A stretch of DNA of 64,000 nt, from the NCBI RefSeq assembly GCF_011752815.1, contig NZ_VWWV01000002.1:806001-870000 (forward strand). The letters are read 5' to 3'. The notes under the pieces were generated by a model, which did no database searches, was not told the origin of the DNA, and saw only the letters and a program-made list of their open reading frames with translations. Made by a program: the position numbers and the translations under genes. This DNA is from Enterobacter sp. Cy-643. GTDB taxonomy: Bacteria; Pseudomonadota; Gammaproteobacteria; Enterobacterales; Enterobacteriaceae. Shown one piece after another: positions 23,544 through 34,778 of the stretch (positions are counted from its first letter, which is position 1; the number at the start of each line of letters is the position of its first letter).

Positions 23544-24398
23544 ATGAAAAAAATTATTCTGGCAGCCGGCACCGTTCTGGCGCTTTCCAGCTCTTTCTCT
23601 GCCAGCGCAGACGAAGCAAAAAACAGCGAATACCTCTCCGACTGGTGGCACCAGAGCGTTAACGTTGTCGGCAGCTATCACACCCGTTTCGGGCCGCAGC
23701 TGCGCAACGATACCTACCTGGAATATGAAGCGTTCGCCAAAAAAGACTGGTTCGATTTCTACGGCTACGTGGATGCGCCCGTCTTCTTCGGCGGCAACAC
23801 TCAGGCGAAAGGGATCTGGAACCACGGCTCCCCACTGTTTATGGAAATCGAACCGCGCTTCTCCATCGACAAGCTGACCGGGACCGACCTGAGCTTTGGT
23901 CCGTTCAAAGAGTGGTACTTCGCGAACAACTACATTTACGACATGGGTCGTAACCAGGCTAACCGCCAGAGCACCTGGTACATGGGTCTGGGTACCGACA
24001 TCGATACCGGCCTGCCGATGAGCCTGTCGATGAACGTGTATGCCAAGTACCAGTGGCAGAACTACGGTGCGTCTAACGAAAACGAGTGGGATGGCTACCG
24101 CTTCAAGGTGAAATACTTCGTGCCGATTACCTCCCTGTGGGGCGGTAAGCTGAGCTATATCGGTTTCACCAACGTTGACTGGGACTCTGACCTCGGCAAC
24201 GAGCAGTACCGTACCAATAACTCCGTTGCGTCAAGCCACATCCTGTCGCTGAACTACGATCACCTGCACTACTCCTTCGTGGCCCGTTACTTCCACAACG
24301 GCGGCCAGTGGAAAGATGGCGAGCAGCCGTTCTTCATGAATGAACGCGTGAAGTCTACCGGCTTCGGCTACTACGTGGTTGTCGGTTACAACTTCTAA
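23544..24398 (+). CDS. tsx: Nucleoside-specific outer-membrane channel Tsx
   Basis: 12-stranded outer-membrane beta barrel that lets nucleosides and deoxynucleosides into the periplasm; also a receptor for phage T6 and colicin K in E. coli. Cleavable signal peptide [20 protein letters not shown] cut after SASA, about residue 22, then [20 protein letters not shown] and a C-terminal aromatic end, VVVGYNF. 284 residues versus 294 in E. coli; a loop before [14 protein letters not shown] is shorter, and such surface loops vary. The start at 23544 is preferred over a GTG at 23532 because of the signal peptide. Confidence 0.96.
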   Translation: MKKIILAAGTVLALSSSFSASADEAKNSEYLSDWWHQSVNVVGSYHTRFGPQLRNDTYLEYEAFAKKDWFDFYGYVDAPVFFGGNTQAKGIWNHGSPLFMEIEPRFSIDKLTGTDLSFGPFKEWYFANNYIYDMGRNQANRQSTWYMGLGTDIDTGLPMSLSMNVYAKYQWQNYGASNENEWDGYRFKVKYFVPITSLWGGKLSYIGFTNVDWDSDLGNEQYRTNNSVASSHILSLNYDHLHYSFVARYFHNGGQWKDGEQPFFMNERVKSTGFGYYVVVGYNF

Positions 24399-24415
24399 CT
24401 GTCACTGCAAACGTA

Positions 24416-24441
24416 AAACCGGCCCGCTGGCCGGTTTTTTT
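24416..24441 (+). terminator. Rho-independent terminator of tsx
   Basis: AAACCGGCC and GGCCGGTTT form a stem with a CGCT loop, followed by T residues, 18 bp after the tsx stop. It abuts the stop of the convergent WYL regulator gene. Confidence 0.88.
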
Positions 24442-25141
24442 ATTTCTCCGGCAGATAGCCTTTAGCCTTCTGAAGCGCAATAAAAGCCTGCAGAGAACGA
24501 TCGTGGCGCTCCTGAAACAGCCGCCCGGTTAAATGAATATCCCGGCAGCGATCCAGCCTGAAGCTACGATAATCATTCCGTGCCTCGCACCAGGCCACCA
24601 GCAGCCAGACCTCACCCCAAAATGACAACCCTAACGGATGAATATCCCTCTCCGTCAATTCCCCTTTTTCATCCTCATACAGCAGATGAACAATCTGGCA
24701 TTTGTCGATGGCGGAATGAAACAAATCGAACCGGGCTTTCACCTGCGGGAACTTATTAAAATTCGGCGAGATAATGCGGCTACGCTCGGCAACCCGGCGT
24801 TTTTCTGGGGTAAGCACCGCGAGCAGTTTTTCATGCACGGACTCGGCAGATTTCGCCAGCGATTCTCCGCTCCAGGTTTGCACCATTCTTAACGCCGCCA
24901 TCACCGCCTCAACCTCTCCGGTCGTCAGCATCAGCGGAGGAAGATCGTACCCGGCCAGCAGGCGATAGCCGCAGCCCGCCTCCCCTTCTATCGGCACGCC
25001 GGAGAGAGAAAGATCCTGAATGTCGCGGTAGATAGTTCGCTCCGAGACTTCCAGCCGTGCGGCAAGCTGTGCAGCCGTCGTCAGGCGCCTGCCGCGCAGG
25101 ATTTGTACTATCTGAAATAATCGATCGGCTCTTCGGCTCAT
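24440..25141 (-). CDS. HTH-WYL transcriptional regulator (YafY/DeoR-like)
   Basis: 233 residues. The N-terminal winged helix-turn-helix is MSRRADRLFQIVQILRGRRL with LEVSERTIYRDIQDLSLSG. A WYL domain from about residue 140 has VHLLYEDEKGELTERDIHPLGLSF and VWLLVAWCEARNDYRSFRLDR, suggesting a ligand- or nucleotide-sensing regulator. It lies downstream of a VOC-family gene in the same direction, with a hairpin between them. Such pairs of YafY-like regulator and glyoxalase-fold protein recur in bacteria, so it probably controls that gene; the ligand is unknown. Not part of the E. coli secF-tsx interval. Confidence 0.8.
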   Translation of the reverse strand: MSRRADRLFQIVQILRGRRLTTAAQLAARLEVSERTIYRDIQDLSLSGVPIEGEAGCGYRLLAGYDLPPLMLTTGEVEAVMAALRMVQTWSGESLAKSAESVHEKLLAVLTPEKRRVAERSRIISPNFNKFPQVKARFDLFHSAIDKCQIVHLLYEDEKGELTERDIHPLGLSFWGEVWLLVAWCEARNDYRSFRLDRCRDIHLTGRLFQERHDRSLQAFIALQKAKGYLPEK

Positions 25142-25159
25142 GGGCGTTCCGGGAATAAT

Positions 25160-25184
25160 AAAGCCTGCCCAAACGGCAGGCTTT
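25160..25184. terminator. Hairpin between VOC gene and WYL regulator
   Basis: AAAGCCTGCC and GGCAGGCTTT pair around a 5-nt loop. On the minus strand TTTATTATT follows, so it can terminate or attenuate transcription between the VOC gene and the regulator gene. Confidence 0.65.
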
Positions 25185-25201
25185 AGCGTCAGTATTGAGG
25201 C

Positions 25202-25567
25202 TTAAACCGGCTGATGCAACCCAACGCGATTGCCTTCGCTGTCGATCATTAACGCAATCGTGCCGATATCATAGGGCAGCACCTGCGGACCAAAATCAAG
25301 ACGTCCACCCACCGCTTCTACCTGCTGTAATGCCTGAACGATATCGGGCGTATAAAGATAAATCACCGCGCCTGTCTCAGAAGGCACAAACCGCTCCCCC
25401 TTCACTAAAGAGCCACCGGTAGCCGGTTGGTTATACGAAAATATAGCATTCTCCACGCCGGCTATCGTTTCGCGACGAAATTCAGCGTTCAGTACTCGTT
25501 GGTAAAAAGCGACCGCTCGCGCCATATCGGTAACGGGGATCTCAAACCAGTTGATGAGTGTGCTCAT
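25202..25567 (-). CDS. VOC-superfamily (glyoxalase-fold) protein
   Basis: 121 residues with two beta-alpha-beta-beta-beta modules: MSTLINWFEIPVTDMARAVA...FYQRVLNAEF and VIYLYTPDIVQALQQVEAVG...ALMIDSEGNRVGLHQP. Members bind a divalent metal and serve as glyoxalases, dioxygenases or resistance proteins. The usual metal His/Glu set is incomplete here (no His near the N-terminal strand), so catalysis is uncertain. Probably controlled by the adjacent WYL regulator. Confidence 0.78.
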   Translation of the reverse strand: MSTLINWFEIPVTDMARAVAFYQRVLNAEFRRETIAGVENAIFSYNQPATGGSLVKGERFVPSETGAVIYLYTPDIVQALQQVEAVGGRLDFGPQVLPYDIGTIALMIDSEGNRVGLHQPV

Positions 25568-25649
25568 TGTTTTTCTCCTGTGTTGTCAGTAACCACGAGT
25601 CTACTGCCCCCCTCCTGACACCATACTGTCAGGAGAAAAACACAGGGCG

Positions 25650-25681
25650 AAAAAAAACCGCAGCTCGAAGGCTGCGGTTTT
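25650..25681 (-). terminator. Rho-independent terminator of the queA-tgt-yajC-secDF operon
   Basis: Read on the minus strand, AAACCGCAGC pairs with GCTGCGGTTT around CTTCGA, followed by a run of at least six T, 19 bp after the secF stop. Confidence 0.9.
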
Positions 25682-25699
25682 ATCAAACGCTTAACGCTA

Positions 25700-26671
25700 T
25701 TACGGCAGAATGGACGGCTGATCCGCCCCTTCTTTCTCTACCTTTTGCTGCAGCATGTGCTCGCGCTTCATGCCAAGCTTCAACGCCAGCGCAGAGGCGA
25801 CGTAGATAGAAGACACGGTACCGATGGTGACACCGATAAGCATCGTCAGGGAGAAGCCTTTCAGCAGCGCCCCACCGAACAGATACAGCATCAGGATAAC
25901 CACTAAGGTGGTACCGGAAGTGATCAAGGTCCTTTGCAGCGTCTGGGTCAGGGAAACGTTAAAGATCTCGTAAGGCGTCCCGCGGCGGATCTTGCGGAAG
26001 TTTTCACGAATACGGTCCGAAACCACGATGCTGTCGTTCAGCGAGTAGCCGATAACCGACATCAGCGACGCGACGATAGTCAGGTCAATTTCGATATGGA
26101 ACAGCGACAGCACGCCCATGGTAATCACCACGTCGTGCGCCAGCTTGATAACCACACCAGCAGCCAGACGCCACTCGAAGCGGAACCCAACGTACACCAG
26201 AATCGACAGCAGCGCGACGAGCAGCGCCATCGCACCGTTTTGAGCCAGATCCGCACCCACGCTTGGGCCGACAAATTCAATACGCTTCACTGCCGCATTC
26301 TGGCTGGTCGCTTCGTTAATCACGCTCACAACCTTGCTGCCGAGCACCTGGCCACCGGTTTCGCCTTTAGCAGGCGGCATGCGCACCATGATGTCACGGC
26401 TGCTGCCAAAGTTCTGCACCAGCGGCTCTTCAAAGCCCGCTTTCTGCAGCGCGGCGCGCATGGTGTCCAGCTCGGCTGGTTTTTCCAGCCCGATTTCGAT
26501 AACCGTACCGCCGGTAAAGTCCAGGCCCCAGTTGAAGCCTTTCACGCCGATAATCGCGACGGAAAGGATCAGCAGGATGCCGGAGATGCCGAAGGCCCAG
26601 TTGTCCCAGCGCATAAAGTCATAGACTTTACGGCCGTGGTTCAATTGTTCAACAGTATATTCCTGTGCCAC
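25700..26671 (-). CDS. secF: Protein translocase subunit SecF
   Basis: Inner-membrane RND-type subunit that, with SecD and YajC, uses the proton motive force to aid SecYEG export. 323 residues: first membrane span near 25-45, a periplasmic P4 domain, the conserved [13 protein letters not shown], then five spans including [18 protein letters not shown] and [18 protein letters not shown]. Ten bases downstream of secD. Confidence 0.97.
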   Translation of the reverse strand: MAQEYTVEQLNHGRKVYDFMRWDNWAFGISGILLILSVAIIGVKGFNWGLDFTGGTVIEIGLEKPAELDTMRAALQKAGFEEPLVQNFGSSRDIMVRMPPAKGETGGQVLGSKVVSVINEATSQNAAVKRIEFVGPSVGADLAQNGAMALLVALLSILVYVGFRFEWRLAAGVVIKLAHDVVITMGVLSLFHIEIDLTIVASLMSVIGYSLNDSIVVSDRIRENFRKIRRGTPYEIFNVSLTQTLQRTLITSGTTLVVILMLYLFGGALLKGFSLTMLIGVTIGTVSSIYVASALALKLGMKREHMLQQKVEKEGADQPSILP

Positions 26672-26681
26672 AACGCACTCC

Positions 26682-28529
26682 TTAGATAGACAGCTTGTTG
26701 ATGCGTTTGCCGCCGTACAACAGGTTCACGATGGCACGGGTGCCGACGATTGCGGTAAACATCGAGGTCGCAACGCCAATACCGGTGGTAATAGCAAACC
26801 CTTTGATCGCCCCGGTGCCCACGGCATACAGGATGATAACTTTGATAAGCGTGGTGATGTTGGCATCGAAAATGGAGCTGAACGCGCCTTTGTAGCCTTC
26901 ATCAATTGCCTGCTGTACCGAACGCCCGTTTCGCAGTTCTTCTTTGATACGTTCGTTAATCAGTACGTTGGCATCCACCGCTACCGCAAGGGTTAAGACG
27001 ACACCCGCAATACCCGGCATGGTCAGCGTCGCCCCAGGCAGCAGGGACATGATCCCCACAATCAGCACCAGGTTAGCCAGCAGCGCAGAGGTGGCAATCA
27101 GGCCAAACTTCTTATAGAAGAAGACCATGAAGATGATAGAGACCACCAGACCGGCCAGACACGCTTCCAGGCCCTGCTTGATGTTTTCCAGACCCAGCGT
27201 TGGACCGATGGTACGTTCTTCAACAATCTGAATCGGCGCAATCAGCGCACCAGCACGCAGCAGCAGAGAGAGCTGACGAGCTTCATTCGGATTGCTGATC
27301 CCGGTGATACGGAAGCTGTTACCCAGGCGAGACTGAATGTTCGCCACGTTGATAACTTCTTCTTCTTTCATCAGAACGGAACGGCCATTCGCGTCTTTCT
27401 TACCGCTGTCCTTGTACTCCACAAAGAGGGTTGCCATCGGCTTGCCGATGTTGTCTTTAGTGAAGTTAGACATGATGTTACCGCCAGCGCTGTCCAGGGA
27501 AATGTTTACCTGTGGCTGGTTGTATTCATCCATGCTGGACGTGGAGTCAGTGATGTGGTCCCCGGTCAGAATCACGCGCTTGTACAGCACAACCGGCTGG
27601 CCTTCGCGAGTCTGCTTCACTTCGGAGTCACCCGGCACACGGCCAGAGGCTGCCGCAGAGGCATCCACGTTGGTGTTCACCAGGCGGAATTCCAGCGTAG
27701 CGGTCGCACCCAGAATTTCTTTGGCGCGCGCGGTGTCCTGAATACCCGGCAGCTCAACCACGATGCGGTCAGCACCCTGACGCTGCACCAGCGGTTCGGC
27801 AACGCCAAGCTGGTTCACACGGTTACGCAGGATATTAATGTTCTGCTGGACAGCGTACTCACGCGCTTCGCTCAGGCGAGCATCGCTCATCACGGCACGC
27901 AGCGTATTGCTCCCCTGGTTGGAGAACACCAGATCGCGATGGCGGGAGGAGAGGTAATCTCTTGCTGAGTCACGCGCGGTCGAGTCACGGAAGACGATGT
28001 CTACGCCGTAATTGTCGGCTTTACGCACGTTGGTATAAGCAATGCCCTTGTCACGCAGGTCGCTGCGCAGGCCATCGATATTTTGTTCCTGGAGTTTGCC
28101 CAGCGCTGTGTCCATATCGACTTCCATCAGGAAGTGGACGCCGCCGCGCAGGTCAAGGCCGAGCTTCATCGGGTTCGCACCGATAGTCGACATCCAGCGA
28201 GGGGTAGCAGGAGCAAGGTTAAGCGCCACGACATAGTTGTCGCCCATCACGCTCATCAGCGCTTCACGCGCGCGGAGCTGGGTATCGGTAGAGTCGAAGC
28301 GAGCGAGAATAGCGCCCTCTTCCAGCGCTACAGACTTAGCGGTGATATTTTCTTGTTTTAAGGTGTTTTCGACCTGGATCAGCGTTTGTTCACTGGCGGC
28401 GGCACCGCGCACGCCAGTTAACTGAACTGCCGGATCCTCACCATACAGGTTGGGAAGCGCATACAGCAGGCCAATCGCCAGCACGGCGATCAGCATGATG
28501 TACTTCCACAAAGGATAACGGTTTAACAC
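26682..28529 (-). CDS. secD: Protein translocase subunit SecD
   Basis: 615 residues, the E. coli length. One N-terminal span ([20 protein letters not shown]), a large periplasmic P1 domain with [16 protein letters not shown], and five C-terminal spans with the conserved proton-relay region [17 protein letters not shown] (Asp). Works with SecF and YajC to complete translocation of exported proteins on the periplasmic side. 27 bp after yajC. Confidence 0.98.
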   Translation of the reverse strand: MLNRYPLWKYIMLIAVLAIGLLYALPNLYGEDPAVQLTGVRGAAASEQTLIQVENTLKQENITAKSVALEEGAILARFDSTDTQLRAREALMSVMGDNYVVALNLAPATPRWMSTIGANPMKLGLDLRGGVHFLMEVDMDTALGKLQEQNIDGLRSDLRDKGIAYTNVRKADNYGVDIVFRDSTARDSARDYLSSRHRDLVFSNQGSNTLRAVMSDARLSEAREYAVQQNINILRNRVNQLGVAEPLVQRQGADRIVVELPGIQDTARAKEILGATATLEFRLVNTNVDASAAASGRVPGDSEVKQTREGQPVVLYKRVILTGDHITDSTSSMDEYNQPQVNISLDSAGGNIMSNFTKDNIGKPMATLFVEYKDSGKKDANGRSVLMKEEEVINVANIQSRLGNSFRITGISNPNEARQLSLLLRAGALIAPIQIVEERTIGPTLGLENIKQGLEACLAGLVVSIIFMVFFYKKFGLIATSALLANLVLIVGIMSLLPGATLTMPGIAGVVLTLAVAVDANVLINERIKEELRNGRSVQQAIDEGYKGAFSSIFDANITTLIKVIILYAVGTGAIKGFAITTGIGVATSMFTAIVGTRAIVNLLYGGKRINKLSI

Positions 28530-28556
28530 GTGTAGTTCCCTTAGGGAAAACGAAAA

Positions 28557-28889
28557 TTACAGCGCCTTCATGGTGCCTTTCGGCAGAACGGCAGCTACGA
28601 AATCACGTTTGATAACCACTTCGGTGGTATCGTTCAGCGCGATAGCAACATAGCCAGTTTCAGCTACTTTGGTCACGCGGCCAACCAGGCCACCGTTGGT
28701 CAGCACTTCATCCCCCTTGGAGATGGAGTCCATCAGTTTCTTATGCTCTTTGGTACGCTTTTGCTGCGGACGCAGGATCATAAAATAGAAAATCAGGCCA
28801 AACACCACCAGCATAAGAATCAAAGAGTACGGGCTACCCTGCGATGGAGCACCTGTTGCAGCTACCGCATCAGAAATGAAAAAGCTCAT
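28557..28889 (-). CDS. yajC: Sec translocon accessory subunit YajC
   Basis: 110-residue single-span inner-membrane protein of the SecDF-YajC complex. A short periplasmic N terminus, a helix at about 19-40 (YSLILMLVVFGLIFYFMILR), then a basic cytoplasmic domain with LRPQQKRTKEHKKLMDSISK and GDEVLTNGGLVGRV. 21 bp after tgt, in the queA-tgt-yajC-secDF operon. Confidence 0.96.
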   Translation of the reverse strand: MSFFISDAVAATGAPSQGSPYSLILMLVVFGLIFYFMILRPQQKRTKEHKKLMDSISKGDEVLTNGGLVGRVTKVAETGYVAIALNDTTEVVIKRDFVAAVLPKGTMKAL

Positions 28890-28910
28890 TAAAATTCCCT
28901 CATTATTAAA

Positions 28911-30095
<1,185 letters not shown>

Positions 30096-30123
30096 TCACG
30101 GCGGAATAAGCGGGGGTGGGTTA

Positions 30124-30268
30124 CCCTCACCCCGGCCCTCTCCCTGGAAGGGAGAGGGGGAATACTTTTTCTGTTACCCAATACTCTTATGGGGCAAAGA
30201 GGATACATCCCTTATTATCCCCTCTCCCCTCTCCCCTCTCCCCGCGGGGAGAGGGCCAGGGTGAGGGG
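30124..30268. repeat. Palindromic repeat between queA and tgt
   Basis: CCCTCACCCCGGCCCTCTCC with its own hairpin at the left, and GGGGAGAGGGCCAGGGTGAG at the right, form an inverted pair of the dispersed family. CTCTCCCCTCTCCCCTCTCC, a short direct iteration, lies just inside the right arm. Unlike most copies it sits within an operon (queA to tgt, both minus), so it would be transcribed into the mRNA spacer. Confidence 0.75.
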
Positions 30269-30271
30269 CAA

Positions 30272-31342
30272 TCACGCCCCCGGGCGTTCGTTTATCGCCT
30301 GCGGATTACAGGTAATGAACATCGCATCGCCGTAGCTAAAGAAGCGATATTCCGCTTTCACCGCCTCGTGGTAAGCGCGCATTGTGTTTTTATAACCGGC
30401 AAACGCGGAGACCAGCATAATCAGCGTAGACTCCGGCAGGTGGAAATTCGTCACCAGCGCGTCGATCACTTTGTACTGATAGCCCGGATAGATAAAGATT
30501 TGGGTATCGCCGAAGAACGGCTCGATCAGGTCGTTTTTCGCGGCCTGAGCGGCGCTTTCCAGAGAACGAACCGACGTAGTTCCTACCGCAATAACGCGGT
30601 TGCCGCGCGCTTTACAGGCCAGCACTGCGTCCACAACGTCCTGAGGCACTTCGGCATACTCAGAGTGCATGATGTGGTCTTCGATGCTGTCTACGCGCAC
30701 CGGCTGGAACGTCCCCGCCCCAACGTGCAGCGTGACGAACGCCATATCGACACCTTTATTACGCAGCTTTTCCAGCAGCGGCTCGTCAAAGTGCAGGCCC
30801 GCTGTCGGCGCAGCAACCGCTCCTGGCTTTTGGCTATAAACCGTTTGATAAAGCTCGCGATCCGCTTCTTCATCCGGGCGGTCGATGTAAGGCGGCAGCG
30901 GCATATGGCCGATGTTATTCAGAATATCCAGCACGGCGCGTTCGTCGTTAAACTCGACTTCAAACAGCGCATCGTGGCGCGCAACCATGGTGGCGTGTAC
31001 GCTTTCATCATCGCCCAGCAGCAGCTCGGCGCCGGGTTTTGGCGCTTTAGAGGCGCGAATATGTGCCAGAATGCGTTTATCATCCAGCATACGCTCGACC
31101 AGCACTTCAATTTTCCCGCCGCTGGCTTTACGGCCAAACAGACGAGCCGGAATAACGCGGGTGTTATTAAACACCAGCAGGTCGCCGGGGTTGAGCTTGT
31201 CGAGCAAATCGGTGAAAGTGCCATGCGTCAGTGCGCCCGTCGGCCCGTCAAGTGACAGCAAGCGGCAGCTGCTGCGCTCGGCTTGCGGATAATGAGCAAT
31301 CAGGGATTCAGGCAGTTCAAAGGAAAAATCAGCAACGCGCAT
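30272..31342 (-). CDS. queA: S-adenosylmethionine:tRNA ribosyltransferase-isomerase
   Basis: Transfers the ribosyl moiety of SAM to preQ1-tRNA, giving epoxyqueuosine. 356 residues starting [20 protein letters not shown], with [47 protein letters not shown] and [18 protein letters not shown], all QueA signatures. First gene of the queA-tgt-yajC-secDF operon, divergent from acpH. Confidence 0.97.
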   Translation of the reverse strand: MRVADFSFELPESLIAHYPQAERSSCRLLSLDGPTGALTHGTFTDLLDKLNPGDLLVFNNTRVIPARLFGRKASGGKIEVLVERMLDDKRILAHIRASKAPKPGAELLLGDDESVHATMVARHDALFEVEFNDERAVLDILNNIGHMPLPPYIDRPDEEADRELYQTVYSQKPGAVAAPTAGLHFDEPLLEKLRNKGVDMAFVTLHVGAGTFQPVRVDSIEDHIMHSEYAEVPQDVVDAVLACKARGNRVIAVGTTSVRSLESAAQAAKNDLIEPFFGDTQIFIYPGYQYKVIDALVTNFHLPESTLIMLVSAFAGYKNTMRAYHEAVKAEYRFFSYGDAMFITCNPQAINERPGA

Positions 31343-31456
31343 GGTATAGCACTCAGACTTAAAAACAGGCGGCTTAGTCTAGTGGCAGGGGGCTTTCCCT
31401 GCAACACGTTTACCCCACTCGGGCCGTTTTAACGCCATAAATGGAATAACTATTCG

Positions 31457-32038
31457 ATGAATTTTCTCGCCCACCTGCATCTGGCGCATCTGGCCCAAAG
31501 TTCACTGCTGGGAAATCTGCTGGCGGATTTCGTACGCGGCAGCCCGGATGACAGCTTTTCGCCCGAGGTCGTGGCCGGCATTTATATGCACCGCAGAGTC
31601 GATGCTCTGACGGACGGACTGCCGGAAGTCGCCCTCGCCCGCGGCTGGTTCAGCCTGAAGACGCGGCGAGTGTCGCCGATTTCCCTGGATGTCATGTGGG
31701 ATCACTTCCTGTCGCGTCACTGGCATAAAGTCTGCCCGGATATCGGGCTTGAAGAGTTTGTCGCCTATGCTCGCGGGAAGATTGAGCCCAGGCTTAATGA
31801 CACGCCGCCGCGTTTCATTAATCTTAATCACTATTTATGGCGCGAACGCTGGCTGGAGCGTTATCAGGATATGGACTTTATTGCTGACGTTCTCAATGGG
31901 ATAGCGAGCCGTAGACCAAAACTTGATGCCCTGCGAGATTCCTGGCACGATCTCGATACCCATTATGACCAGCTGGAGGACTTGTTCTGGCAGTTCTACC
32001 CGCGCATGATGGCAATGGCGAAACAAAAAAGTTTGTGA
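31457..32038 (+). CDS. acpH: Acyl-carrier-protein phosphodiesterase
   Basis: Removes the 4'-phosphopantetheine arm from holo-ACP; its physiological role is unclear. 193 residues, same length as E. coli AcpH (YajB), starting [20 protein letters not shown], with HD-like features [13 protein letters not shown] and [12 protein letters not shown] and the end [14 protein letters not shown]. Divergent from queA with 114 bp between. Confidence 0.94.
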   Translation: MNFLAHLHLAHLAQSSLLGNLLADFVRGSPDDSFSPEVVAGIYMHRRVDALTDGLPEVALARGWFSLKTRRVSPISLDVMWDHFLSRHWHKVCPDIGLEEFVAYARGKIEPRLNDTPPRFINLNHYLWRERWLERYQDMDFIADVLNGIASRRPKLDALRDSWHDLDTHYDQLEDLFWQFYPRMMAMAKQKSL

Positions 32039-32238
32039 TCGTTCCGGGTTCACGTTAGAACAACTTGCCCTTTTCGAAAAAAGGGCTATCTTGGTTACCG
32101 GCATCAACATAAACGCCTTTTTGATAGCCAAAACCTATCTGATTGATTGGCAAGATGCCATTGAGCTACATGGAATGGAGCCCCTATACTCCCCCCGTTG
32201 CGTTAACATTCACTTTAACAAAATTAACAGGAGTACAT

Positions 32239-32841
32239 ATGGTCCTGGTTACTCGTCCAGCCCCTGACTTTACCGCTGCTGCCGTTCTGGGCAATGGCGA
32301 AATCGTTGAAAACTTCAACTTCAAAAAACACACCAACGGTAAAGCCACCGTTGTGTTCTTCTGGCCGATGGACTTCACCTTCGTTTGCCCGTCTGAACTG
32401 ATCGCGTTCGACAAGCGTTACGAAGAATTCCAGAAACGTGGCGTAGAAGTCGTTGGTGTATCTTTTGACTCCGAGTTCGTCCACAACGCATGGCGTAAAA
32501 CCCCGGTTGATAAAGGCGGTATCGGCGAAGTGAAATACGCGATGGTTGCTGATATCAAACGTGAAATCCAGCAAGCCTACGGCATCGAACACCCGGAAGC
32601 GGGCGTGGCGCTGCGCGGCTCCTTCCTGATCGACAAAGCCGGTATCGTTCGCCACCAGGTTGTGAACGATCTGCCGCTGGGTCGTAACATCGACGAAATG
32701 CTGCGTATGGTTGACGCGCTGCAGTTCCACGAAGAGCACGGCGAAGTGTGCCCGGCTCAGTGGGAAAAAGGGAAAGAAGGCATGAACGCGTCTCCGGACG
32801 GCGTTGCTAAGTACCTGAGCGAGAACGTTGCTAAGCTGTAA
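32239..32841 (+). CDS. Typical 2-Cys peroxiredoxin (AhpC/TSA family)
   Basis: 200-residue cytosolic thiol peroxidase. The peroxidatic cysteine is Cys50 in PMDFTFVCPSEL and the resolving cysteine is Cys171 in HGEVCPAQW; GVSFDSEFVHNAW and ALRGSFLIDKAGIVRH are further family signatures. Reduces H2O2, organic peroxides or peroxynitrite, probably recycled by thioredoxin since no AhpF-like gene is adjacent. The start at 32239 has AGGAG seven bases upstream; an earlier in-frame ATG at 32143 adds non-family sequence. Found here between acpH and malZ, where E. coli has no gene. Confidence 0.95.
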   Translation: MVLVTRPAPDFTAAAVLGNGEIVENFNFKKHTNGKATVVFFWPMDFTFVCPSELIAFDKRYEEFQKRGVEVVGVSFDSEFVHNAWRKTPVDKGGIGEVKYAMVADIKREIQQAYGIEHPEAGVALRGSFLIDKAGIVRHQVVNDLPLGRNIDEMLRMVDALQFHEEHGEVCPAQWEKGKEGMNASPDGVAKYLSENVAKL

Positions 32842-32860
32842 TCGCTAAGCACACTCGAAG

Positions 32861-32888
32861 AAAAGGCCGCGATTGCGGCCTTTTTTTT
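32861..32888 (+). terminator. Rho-independent terminator of the peroxiredoxin gene
   Basis: AAGGCCGC and GCGGCCTT pair around a GATT loop, followed by eight T residues. It also abuts the stop of the convergent amidohydrolase gene. Confidence 0.9.
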
Positions 32889-32889
32889 G

Positions 32890-34758
32890 TCAGAAGGCGA
32901 AGCAGGAACAGCCCATCACGCCCCAGAATGCCGTCTCATCGCCGACGGGAATCGAGGAATTACGCGCCATATCATGTTGATGCCCGTGGACGTTGCAGCT
33001 CCCGCAGCACTGATGCACCGATGCCATCATTCCCACTTTTGCCGCAGCGGGCGGCGCGGAGCGGTAATGCCCCGGCACGGTCACCACAGGCGACCAGTCC
33101 GGCAGAACGGGAATGGCAGGCGGAGCCAAAGGAGTAAAGGCTCCGGTGGCATAAACCACTTTCCCATCCACCACGGTCATCACCGATTCAATGCCCTTAA
33201 TGGCCTCTTCCGGCACGCTGAAATAGTCCTGTGACAGCACGACCAGGTCCGCCAGCTGCCCCACCTGAATCCGCCCTTTCTTGCCCTGCTCGTTAGAGAA
33301 CCAGGCGCTGCCTGCGGTCCATAGCTCAAGGGCGACGTCGCGGGACATACGGTTATTCTCGTCGTACATCTGCATTCCGCCCACTGTGCGCCCGGACACC
33401 AGCCAGTAAAGCGCCGTCCACGGGTTGTAGCTGGCCACGCGCGTGGCGTCGGTGCCGAGCCCCACGGGTACGCCGGCCGCGAGCATTTTCGCCACCGGCG
33501 GCGTTTGTTTCACCGCCTCAATCCCATAGCGCTCCGCATAGTATTCGCCCTGGAAAGCCATACGGTGCTGAACCGCAATCCCACCGCCCAGCGCCTTAAC
33601 CCGGTCGATGTTACGTTCGGTAATCGTCTCTGCGTGGTCAAACAGCCAGTGCAGACCGTTGAACGGGATATCGCGATTAACCTTTTCGAACACGTCCAGC
33701 ATGCGGCTGATGGATTCGTTGTAGGTCGCGTGCAGCCGGAACGGCCAACGGTGTTCCACCAGATGACGCACCACGCGCTCCAGCTCCTGCTCCATGCCGT
33801 CCGGCAAATCCGGGCGGGGCTGCAGGAAGTCTTCAAAGTCCGCCGCCGAGAACACCAGCATTTCACCGGCCCCGTTGGCGCGGTAGAAGTCGGTGCCTTG
33901 CCCCGGCGTCAGCATGTCGGTCCATTTTTCAAAATCTTCCAGCTCATGCTGAGGGCGCTGGGTAAACAGGTTATAGGCAATGCGCACCGTCATCTGCTTT
34001 TTACTGTGCAGCTCGTCGATAACCTGGTAATCCTCAGGGTAGTTCTGGAAACCACCGCCCGCGTCAATCGCGCTGGTCACGCCCAGGCGGTTCAGCTCGC
34101 GCATAAACTGCCGCGTTGAGTTCACCTGCATCTCCAGCGGCAGTTTCGGCCCTTTTGCCAGCGTGGAATAAAGGATCATCGCGTTAGGCTTCGCCACCAG
34201 CATTCCGGTTGGATTCCCGTTGCCGTCACGGACAATCTCGCCGCCAGGCGGGTTTGGCGTCTCTTTGGTGTAGCCCACCGCTTTCAGCGCGGCGCGGTTG
34301 AGCAAGGCTCTGTCATACAGGTGCAGAACGAATACCGGCGTATCGGGCGCGGCCTCGTTAAGTTCTTCGATGGTGGGCATGCGGCGTTCGGCAAACTGGA
34401 ACTCTGTCCAGCCGCCCACCACGCGAACCCACTGCGGAGACGGCGTGCGCAGCGCCTGTTCTTTTAGCATGCGCAGGGCATCGGCCAGCGAAGGCACGCC
34501 TTCCCAGCGCAGCTCAAGGTTGTAGTTCAGCCCGCCGCGAATCAGGTGCAGGTGCGAATCGTTCAGGCCGGGGATCACCGTGTGGCCTTTCAAATCGACG
34601 ACCTGGCTACCTTCTCCGGCAAAGCTCATCGCATAGGCGGTGCTGCCCGCTGCCAGAATTTTACCGTCTTTAATCGCTACCGCTTCGGCCAGCGGATTCT
34701 CTTTATCCAGCGTGTGAAACTGGCCATGAGTTAAAATCAGTGAGGCATGTTGAGACAT
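32890..34758 (-). CDS. Amidohydrolase family protein (YtcJ-like, amidohydrolase_3)
   Basis: 622-residue metal-dependent hydrolase. Near the N terminus HTVIPGLNDSHLHLIRGG carries the HxH metal motif, then a TIM barrel with FRLHATYNESISRMLDVFEK and GLHWLFDHAETITERNIDRV (metal His), and GLGTDATRVASYNPWTALYW (catalytic Asp). The small beta domain closes with GQLADLVVLSQDYFSV. Family members hydrolyse amides, ureas or N-acyl amino acids; substrate unknown. No signal peptide. The last ~46 residues are an unusual Cys/His-rich tail (CCGSCNVHGHQHD, GCSCFAF). The start at 34758 has AGGAG upstream. Third gene of the cluster opposite the LysR regulator. Confidence 0.85.
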   Translation of the reverse strand: MSQHASLILTHGQFHTLDKENPLAEAVAIKDGKILAAGSTAYAMSFAGEGSQVVDLKGHTVIPGLNDSHLHLIRGGLNYNLELRWEGVPSLADALRMLKEQALRTPSPQWVRVVGGWTEFQFAERRMPTIEELNEAAPDTPVFVLHLYDRALLNRAALKAVGYTKETPNPPGGEIVRDGNGNPTGMLVAKPNAMILYSTLAKGPKLPLEMQVNSTRQFMRELNRLGVTSAIDAGGGFQNYPEDYQVIDELHSKKQMTVRIAYNLFTQRPQHELEDFEKWTDMLTPGQGTDFYRANGAGEMLVFSAADFEDFLQPRPDLPDGMEQELERVVRHLVEHRWPFRLHATYNESISRMLDVFEKVNRDIPFNGLHWLFDHAETITERNIDRVKALGGGIAVQHRMAFQGEYYAERYGIEAVKQTPPVAKMLAAGVPVGLGTDATRVASYNPWTALYWLVSGRTVGGMQMYDENNRMSRDVALELWTAGSAWFSNEQGKKGRIQVGQLADLVVLSQDYFSVPEEAIKGIESVMTVVDGKVVYATGAFTPLAPPAIPVLPDWSPVVTVPGHYRSAPPAAAKVGMMASVHQCCGSCNVHGHQHDMARNSSIPVGDETAFWGVMGCSCFAF

Positions 34759-34778
34759 AATCAGGGACTCCTGAGAAA

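Noticed and set aside
30116-31255. 379-codon frame antisense to queA, starting in repeat DNA
   Set aside because: queA is certain on the other strand; the frame begins in the palindromic repeat and has no domain.
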